DNA of 64,000 nt, from positions 15,719,001 through 15,783,000 of the forward strand of contig OZ020305.1 of NCBI GenBank assembly GCA_963971305.1. Reading direction: 5' to 3'. Below, piece after piece: positions 51,501-60,500 of this stretch. Each line of letters starts with the position of its first letter. Positions within the stretch are counted from its first letter, which is position 1. The translations under genes were made by a program, and so were the position numbers. Source of the stretch: Arcuatula senhousia (lineage: Eukaryota; Mollusca; Bivalvia; Mytilida; Mytilidae). Below the pieces are notes generated by a model that did no database searches, had not been told where the DNA came from, and worked only from the letters and a program-made list of their open reading frames with translations.

Positions 51501-54500
51501 TTGCAATTGAAAAAGACCAAACAACAGAAAAAGTAACTTACTTTTTTCTTTTTTTCTACACATTCTGTCCTTTATATAATTAAAGTGCAATGTTAAATTG
51601 TTGTAGGAGGAACATGTGTTACTCATCATCAGAAATTTTACAATTTATTTGACAGCTTAATAGGTCAAACCAGTTATGAAAACAAACTATACCGATAAGC
51701 TCCAACATCATTTTGATGGTAGATTTTGGGTTTAGATGTAGGACTGTTTTCACATCTTTTCCTATGTTTGCTTATTATGCCATTTAAATATTTTCAGAGA
51801 TTTGAGTTACAACAAACTTGAAACTTTGAACAGAAAAACTCTTGAAGGCTCTCTAAGTTTAAGAAATTTGTAAGTTTCAACACTAATACTCTATTCTACT
51901 AACATGCTATATTCAACAATGCTTAGTCCACATCTAATGCTTGCATTTCTTTTCTTTGTATTTTGGTCTAGGTTGCCATTGTATATCTTTATTTTGTAAA
52001 CTGTACTGCTTATCATGCATGCTATATTTATACTCATTTATGTTTGAAATTAAAGGTTAAAGATTGACTATTGATGTGGTGATGCTTTAGTTTTCATTGG
52101 TGACATAGATATATTATTTTTAAAAAATATAGTCACGTGTACCATAAAATGTACATACATGTATTAGAAAGTATTGACATTCTTTTTTCCCTCTCTAAAA
52201 CACTGGACCTAAAGTTACTCAAATCCAACAACATTACCTTAAACTAGAATTTAGGGTAGGTGCATGATAGGATATGGCAATCTTAAGATATGGGAATAAC
52301 TCTTTTTGTTCCTTAAATTACAGTGTAACTTTTTTTTAGAAGAAAACGTCTTTTATAATTAAAATTTAGAGATTGTTATAATTTATAGTAGACAGTTATC
52401 TCATCGCAAGATTAAGTCTATTTGGTATCATTGTTTTTTGTCAAAGCCCATGCATAACTTAAATCAGATAGTGGGAATTTGAAACTTTTAATTTCCAAAA
52501 TCATGATTTAGTATCTTCAATTTAGTTAGTGACTCCTTACAGTAGTATGTTTATTTATATGATATACCCGTCCTTTGCCAAATCTGATTGTAAATAAGTA
52601 AGAATAGTGTGAATTTCTTTTGTGGTTGTCTTATTAACGACGTTCAATTGAATACACCCCTATTTTCAATACAATGTCACTGAAGTGATTAATTGCTATG
52701 TCTTAGATATGGTTTTGATTTTAATTGATATGTTTCATTATTTTTTTTGTAGAGTTGTAATCTTTTCTTTATAGTTCTGATAGGCTAAAAAGTATATGTC
52801 TATTAATGCATAATTGGTCATATATTGCTAATAAAAGATTTTAATCATTTGTTAAAATCTCTAAAGGAGCTAGCAAACATCGTTTTCCCTTTGTTTGTTT
52901 GAAAATAGAGAAAAAATTAATATGGGATAAAAATTTCAATAACACATAAGGAAAACAAAAAGATCATAAACTTTTCTTTCTTTATTCAATATATGATTTA
53001 TATAATGGTAACACCCAACTGTTCAGATCTTCTACTTGAATAAAATATCACCTCAAGAAAAATGGCAAGATTTTTGATAGGAAGTGTCAAAAGAAAAAAA
53101 TACATAGAAGTTCAGATGTTTCTTACTGACAAGAAGATTTCAAAGAACTGTCTCATCAATAGGCTGAAAGGAAAAACCATTGAACTATCGTTTAAAGGAG
53201 AGATAAAAAGCCTCCAGATCGAGAAAGACTGTATTAATTAGTGAACTAATAAAAGGGTAGTCTGTTATTTGAGAAATGACAGGAATTTTAAATCTGATCT
53301 AGGTCATAAAATTGACAATAATCCTCTAATTTTCATTTCTAGAGATTTTTAACGGTTTTAAATTTTCATTTTTGACACATGCAGTTACTGAAATAAAAAT
53401 CTGTTTCTTCTTTTTTGTTATCAATAAGAAAACTATTGTATGTGTTTGAGTGCGGTAGAGTAAATAAGGTCTTGGTTTTCCGACATTGTTCGTGTGAAAC
53501 TTAGCTACACCCATTTGCCAAGATTAGTAAAACATTAGTGGACCAACAGATTTTGGTTCCTTATATTTCTGTCAATATAAATTTTGAATCGATAAAAACT
53601 AATCAGAAGAATTAATATTTAATTAGTATTTTAATATTTATTTTTTATGAATAGTTCATGTCATGGGTGTTTGTAGATTAATCACTGCACTTAATAACAT
53701 ACTAAATAATTACTTTGTATTAGATTGATTTGTGTGAATTGGATGTTTTATCTTCTTTATGGGTTCTTTATAAATTAGACATGCATGTAAAGCATACAGG
53801 TACTTTAATATTTTGCTATTGCATACATTTTGCTAATTAAGGGGCATTAATTCATTATGAAATGTGGCTTAGAAGTTTGTAGTTGCTTGTAGGCACTTAT
53901 AGTTGGTGTTTACCCGCACCAATAGGAATTAGCTACTTTTTGAGTTGTACAATTGTACTGTTCAATTAATTATGCCCGCCCCCTAAAAAATGAAAATAAA
54001 AGTAACATTAACTGTTAAGGAAGATATTGTGTATCATTGTCAATTTTAGACAGATAGGAGATCTTTAGGTGAAATTAAACTTGATTGCTCATATATGAAC
54101 TTTTTTTTTACAGACAGTTGGACCACAATCAGATAACCTGTGTGTCGGAAGATGCTCTGAAACCACTCAAGAAAATGGAAATTTTGTAAGATTTTATTCC
54201 ATTAAAATCAAACAAATAGTGACATTTTTTACTCATCAAAAGTGTCTGATATGAAATTTACCCAATAGCTAGACAACAACATAATGTGGAAAATGTGTAT
54301 GCAACACAAACATTTTGGTTTTAAAGAATGAATGATCGTTGGTTGCTTTAAATGTCATGGCCATGATCAGCAAGATAAAACATGTGTCAAGTTTTATTTA
54401 AAACACTGGAATAAAAAAAGATAAACAAAGAAGTGAATTGAATATGTTACATATAGTAATGACACATTCTAATGGATGCATACCCTATAGAAACAATAAA

Positions 54501-57500
54501 GGAAATCTAGACCAAAAATTCCAGCTAAAACAAAAAAGAAGGTTAAAATAAGAAAGATACAAATTTCTGTACATCATCTGCAAATTTGAATTGAATACTT
54601 GTAGACCATAAGCAATCATTAAATGGTACATGTTTTTAGCAAGTACTTCATATTAAATATTTTGTTGCTTGCAGGACCTTGAATAACAACAACTTAACAA
54701 GTTTGCCAAGGGGTATCTTTGACCAGATGAAGAATTTACGTATTTTGTAAGTAATTGCAAACTTGTTTACGATGGTTACATGTATGATGGATGATTTTTA
54801 CATGTGTATATCAATTTTCATGCTTCATTTGACATTGAAAATCTGTCATGTAGGTTTATGTGTGTGTTTTAAGGTCTTTTTGACCTATTAAATTTGGATA
54901 TATAAAAGCAATATTCCAATATCCCCCATGGCCTTGTAGCTTGGTTAGTATGGCCCCACAAGTTGCAGAAACACCGAATTCTTTAAGCCAGGAGGGGCAG
55001 GGGGGTGGGGGGTTCGAAGGGTTAGGTAAAATCTCCTCTGAAGAGAAAAAAAATGATACTGCTAGTTAAAATCCACGAAGAGATTGATTAAGCACTAACT
55101 TTTAAAGTCTTAGAAATAGCTACCATTTATAGCCCTTTGAGTGATGCCTTATAAATTTCTGGCTTTTGGTATGAGACTTTAAGGTTTCATTTTGTCTTTC
55201 AATATGTTGGTCAGTCTTTCACCCATTAAAGATAATAGACAAATATATATGTTCAGATTTTAAGTTTTAGATTATGCTTTCGACTTCCTTATTCATTAAA
55301 ATTTCATACAAATCTGATAAAATAATTTTAGAAAAAATCATAGATTTTGTTCTGATGAACCTTCCAGAGATTATACACAATCCTTTTCCTTTTGGCTAGA
55401 GGTCTTGAAAAAGGTGTAAATAGTCCTTTTGGGATCTCATTTCTGAACCTAAGTTACTAATGTTGTGACAAAAATGTTTGCCTTTTATCACATACTTTAG
55501 ATTTCCTCACTTTTGAAATACAAACAACATGTAATACTAAATAGATTGCCACCTATTTTGTCTCCTTAAATTGTCAAGGTAATTAATCTTTTATACCCAT
55601 ACACCTGTTTTCACACCTCGCAGCATGAACTTTGACCTCAAATTGTCAAAATCGACTCCACGCTGGATTCCTTAAGGGTTATGTTAACTAATTGATCGGG
55701 ACATTTTTTGGTAGATTTTTACAGTGATGTAAATATCTGTATTTACATAATAATCTTTGATCATGGCATGCATATTTTCTTGGTATTGATGTTCTGTGAT
55801 GTTAGCCACAAGCCAGGTCAATGTTCACACTTAGAAATATTGGGACTGAATTATAAAAATCTTTTTCATTTGTTTCATAGTTTAATATAATCATATTAAT
55901 CATAAATTTAACATTATTATTTGAGTGATGTAACTTTAAAAATCAATAAAAATCAATGTAGAATTTTTTTAAGTGCAATTGAACACAATTGTCTTGTTTA
56001 ATGTGTCTGTCTGTTTGACTGCACCGGGGTGTACACGTGCATAAGTTAAAACTTTGGTTGATTTTAATTAAAATTGTACTCTGAAGAGTATTTGTTGTTA
56101 TCCATAAGCAGCACTCCATTGGGCAGTACTGGCTATTGTTGATGCAGAAAATCCAAAGACAATCAAACTAGTTAATTGTGTATGATTTTTTGGAACTGTT
56201 TTTGGATTTCCAGTGCTAACCATAGCCTATAGAGTATAGAACCCCATGGAAAAGTTACAAACATTAACTAAAAGCTGCTTAAAAACTTGATTAAAAGAAA
56301 ACAAGAAATATAATGTACATAAAATAGTATAAGTAAGATCTCTCATACAAACCAAAAACATCTATGATTTTCAATTGTCTGGATTGAAAAGCTGTGAAAC
56401 CTTGGCCATGTATTATATGAATTGTATTTAAACATTCAATATTTGATGTCTTACACCTCCAATTTTAATCTGTATGTTTATAACCATAATGTTTAAGGAT
56501 CTAAACAGCTTTCCCATTGATAGTTTGTTCGTTATTTACTCATATTGTTCAGGGATTTGAGATCCATTTGTTTACTCAAAATTTTTTGTTCAATAAAAGT
56601 ACAAATTTGGTTATATTTTTAGATGTCATAAAAGATTTTTTTAGAATTGAAAAAGTTTATGAGATTTTGTATTTCAAAACAAGATTTTTCGCTGGACATT
56701 AAATTTAATCCGAAAAACAAAATGATTTTCCTAAGCACAGAAAATATAAAAGGTAAAGCAAATGTGGCACAATCAGGCAAACAGACAGACAGACAGACAT
56801 GCTAATGAGTCTAAATAGATTGGTTATTTCTCCATGGTACTCCACCCCATTCAAAGAGCTTATGATTTTCTTGAAGCACTTTATTATTTTCATTATGTGC
56901 AGTTTAAATCACCATACATTTAAAACTTCAAAGATAAAATTTGTGATTGTTAAGTCTGCAAGAAAATTTATTATAAGTATAACGAGGCGAGTGATTATTG
57001 CAAATTACACCTTTCTCCATACCTAATTGCAATTTGTTAATCTATTTATTAAAAAGGTTTGAGATATATAAAGAACATTCAACTCGACAGCTAAGGTCAC
57101 ATAGTTTTATTATGTTATATAGATATTTTATAATAAAATTCTCCTAATTGAAAAGATTAGACGAATTATATATAAATACTCTTCGATAAGCAATATTCTT
57201 TTCATATACAAAAGATGTTTTCGTTTCTAACATTTCCTATCTTATGTTTTCAAATGTGAGTCATTCGTGCAATTGCATTTCCTAGGTGAATGGTAACTGC
57301 ATATGAATGTAATGTAAAAATATGTAAAAATGTGCATGACTGCTGTTGACCTCTGGAAAGGTCAATTGATTACATGTCTTTCTTTATGTCAAGACAGAAA
57401 CAGATTAATCCATGTAATATTTGATCTTGTAATTCATAGATGGAATACACGAAAGGGTTGAAAGAGTTGTTTTAATGATACAAACAATAACATGCCTTGG

Positions 57501-60500
57501 GAGTTGGTATGACTATGAAAGAAGGTTGCAATTGGTATATTTAAAGAAATTGTCAAAGAAATAGATTGTATGAATAAAAAAAATAGAAATAAAGATTGAA
57601 AATCAATATCTTCCTGTATTTAAAGTAAAAGAAATGACTTTAATGTTAGATTGATGTAAAATAAAAAAAAAGAACATTACAACTTCTTCAAAACTAGTAT
57701 TGATAATGTTCTTGGGCCAACAAAACACTCTTTTCAAGAGCACTTTGTCAGTAGCTTTATCACCTATATTCTAAATGTCTGACTGAATATTAGGCATGCA
57801 TAAAACATTATGAAAAACTTAAAATTATCTCTAAAAATTTGATTAAGAAGTATCTACTTTCTTCGGCAGAAATAAAAGTGCTCAAGTTTTCTCACTTAAA
57901 GACTTGATCCTATATCTTCTCATAAAAAGCAAGTACGCCTGATGGTTGTTTTCCTCATTTAAGTCTACTTGATTATCAATAGTAAGCCCTAATAAGACAG
58001 AAGTGCTTCTTGTTCTGACGGAAAGATTAAGATAAAAGCTTTGGACCCGAGCATGAAGAAGATAAATGAATGAAAGGTCAAAAATCAAACATATCTGTGG
58101 TTTTGATAGTCCATACATCTTAGGCACTCAGCATGCAGATATTAACATCATAAGCAATATCATGAATATGATGGGCCTAGAAATATGGGCTTTGTTTCTG
58201 TGAATATGACTTAAGTATCTAAGGTTTCTGGACTATTGGTACATCTTGGTACAAACTAGGCATCAAAATAGCAGAGATTTTCAAATTGTTTAAGTTCATA
58301 CAATAAAAAATTGTAAAGTTTAAGAAGTTATTAGGACTTAGTGTGTTGTAAAGGGATTGTGCCCTGTGGAAGAGTATTTATTATGAATTTCAAACATGTC
58401 AATCAGCATGAAAAAAATAGCCCTTAGAATGTCCTTGTATTTAAAGTGCATAAATATTTAATCCAAAGTACTCTTAGGGGTATTTTATTGAGCTTTTGAA
58501 ATGTATTTTTTATGTCGCCTGCAATTAGGAGTCACTTTGACAATATTGGTCATCTTGCATCATCCTGTGTTGCAGCCTGTAGATATTTGGCATATGGCTT
58601 CCTCTTATAGTACTATATGGTATAAAACAATTTTATACCCGTTACTCATCTACTTCCTGTTTACCGAATATTTTAAGACACAGATAACATACATCTTCCA
58701 TGGCCATGGAATACCACCATTCTAGTTTATCTATATATAACAACTATTTTGTTCTTTGTATCTAACAAATGCATTTTTTTCCAGGAGACTGATCAACAAC
58801 AACTTCATGTGTGATTGCCACCTCCTCTGGTTGCCACGGTTTCTGAGGTCCCACAGAGGACTGGGACTGTACACTGAATGTAATGCCCCATCCCATCTCC
58901 AGTCTATAGAAATGGTCGACATCCCAGAGACACAGTTCCAATGCCAAGGTATGGAAAGTGTAGCAATTTTTACATCTCGTCTTGAAAAATGTGTCCATCA
59001 TATTTTCACACTTGTAGTTCAATTGTTAGTACTTCTAGGCTCTTGATATTTGGTATAATACTTTATATTATTATTATTGGATGAAATTTTGGATCCATTC
59101 AACACTAACTTCCTGTTTGCTGAAGGCACAGTTTTACTATTTTGCATTGGCTGACAGACTCTCTTACTACTTTAATGAAGTTTGGTGAACACAATATTAA
59201 GCATGAAAAACTCTTAATAATTTTTTGTCTTAAAATGTTTGTCTGATAGTCTCTATGCAAGTTTGTGAAACCTTCAAGCGCATCAAAAGTAACAAGAAAA
59301 GTCTAAACATAAATGTGGCCATGAACAGCAAAAGACTGTCTCTTGCTTTATAGCTTGGTGATCATTACAATACTATACTGAGGTATTTGACAAATGTAGT
59401 AATTACTCTATTATGCATACCAACATGTTTTTCTGTATATAAACATAAATTATAAATATATGACAGGTGCTTGTCAGCAGTAGGTGGACATTTTAATATA
59501 TTTCTGGTTCTAGGCTATTTCAAACCTCACAACAATGACACAACAGTTTTAACCTTCGTATGGGGTATTTGAGTGATGTTTGGGACAATGTTCAAAAATT
59601 TTATAACCCATAGTCCCATAAAAATAAATGGCATAAACTTTTAAGGCTTTAATTGTCAATGTTATGCATTCATTGCAAACTTCATGATGCTTTAATCTGA
59701 ATGAATTTGAAATTATCAAATGCAAAATAATGGCAAGACTAAATTATTTTGTTAAAAAGCTTAGCTGAGAAATCATTAATTGTGTGGTATAAAGGCTAGC
59801 ACCTTTGACCACTTGGCCACCTATGAATTAAAAGTAAGGCTGCAAACTTTTAAAATCTTGAAATAAGATTTTATTATTTCTGTAAAGTTTCATATTATAT
59901 TCAATATAAAATAAAGACAAACAAATCAGGAAAATCCCATGAAAACAAGGAAAGTTGACAGCCCTGCAAAAGATAAATTCTAAAAAGGTGCATTGATTGT
60001 TGTTCATTTTATGACCTTTTGCATTGTGATTTTGCAGCTTTTATCAGTACATTTACAAGTTGTTAAGACTAAAAAGACAAAAAGCTTAAAAAAACAAAAA
60101 CAAAAGGCTAGGAAGAAAAAAGACAAACGCAAAATAAAAAAGCACAACTACATGTATTTCATAAAGAGCAATGAATTTATTTCCATTTTTATTGGATAAC
60201 AAGTTAAAAATCTTTTTTCAGGTGCTGGGAGCTACTCTGCTCCAAAGTGTGGGGAGGCAGCCAGCTGTCCCAGTAAGTGCAGATGTACTGAGGGTGTTGT
60301 GGATTGTAGGGACCTAGGACTTACTGCTATACCCAGTAATCTACCAGAGGACACCATGGAAATGTTAGTATAGGGTTAAAAAGAAATATAACCAATATGT
60401 AAAAAAGTTGTTGTAAGTTTGAATTTGCAGTTGGAGACCAAAGCATTGTATGTCAACCTTTGAAAGTCTATATGGGGTTTTCTCCCCTACTGACATTGCC

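Larger units (their letters stand above)
43682..51746 (-). mobile_element. Apparently intact 8,065-bp DNA transposon, Academ-like
   Basis: The termini are 154-bp inverted repeats at 43682-43835 and 51593-51746, starting CAGTCCTACATCTAAACCC and differing at one position in my alignment. TTTT flanks both sides (43678-43681 and 51747-51750), consistent with a 4-bp target duplication, although the homopolymer weakens this. Inside is one three-exon gene on the minus strand (50645 to 44296). A 3-4 bp duplication plus an XPG-like nuclease in a very large transposase are features known for the Academ superfamily, which is my best assignment. Near-identical ends and an open frame suggest recent insertion and possible activity. 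Confidence 0.85.

Noticed and set aside
16899..51797. Unannotated LRR exons in Slit intron 4
   Set aside because: Exons 4 and 5 join in phase and give the expected third and fourth repeats; no extra 72-nt LRR pattern was seen.
54925..55030. Possible tRNA gene (A and B box-like words)
   Set aside because: Box spacing is too long and no cloverleaf forms; at most a decayed tRNA-derived repeat.
59993..60199. Lys-rich 68-codon frame
   Set aside because: Translation of an A-rich intronic run in Slit intron 8.
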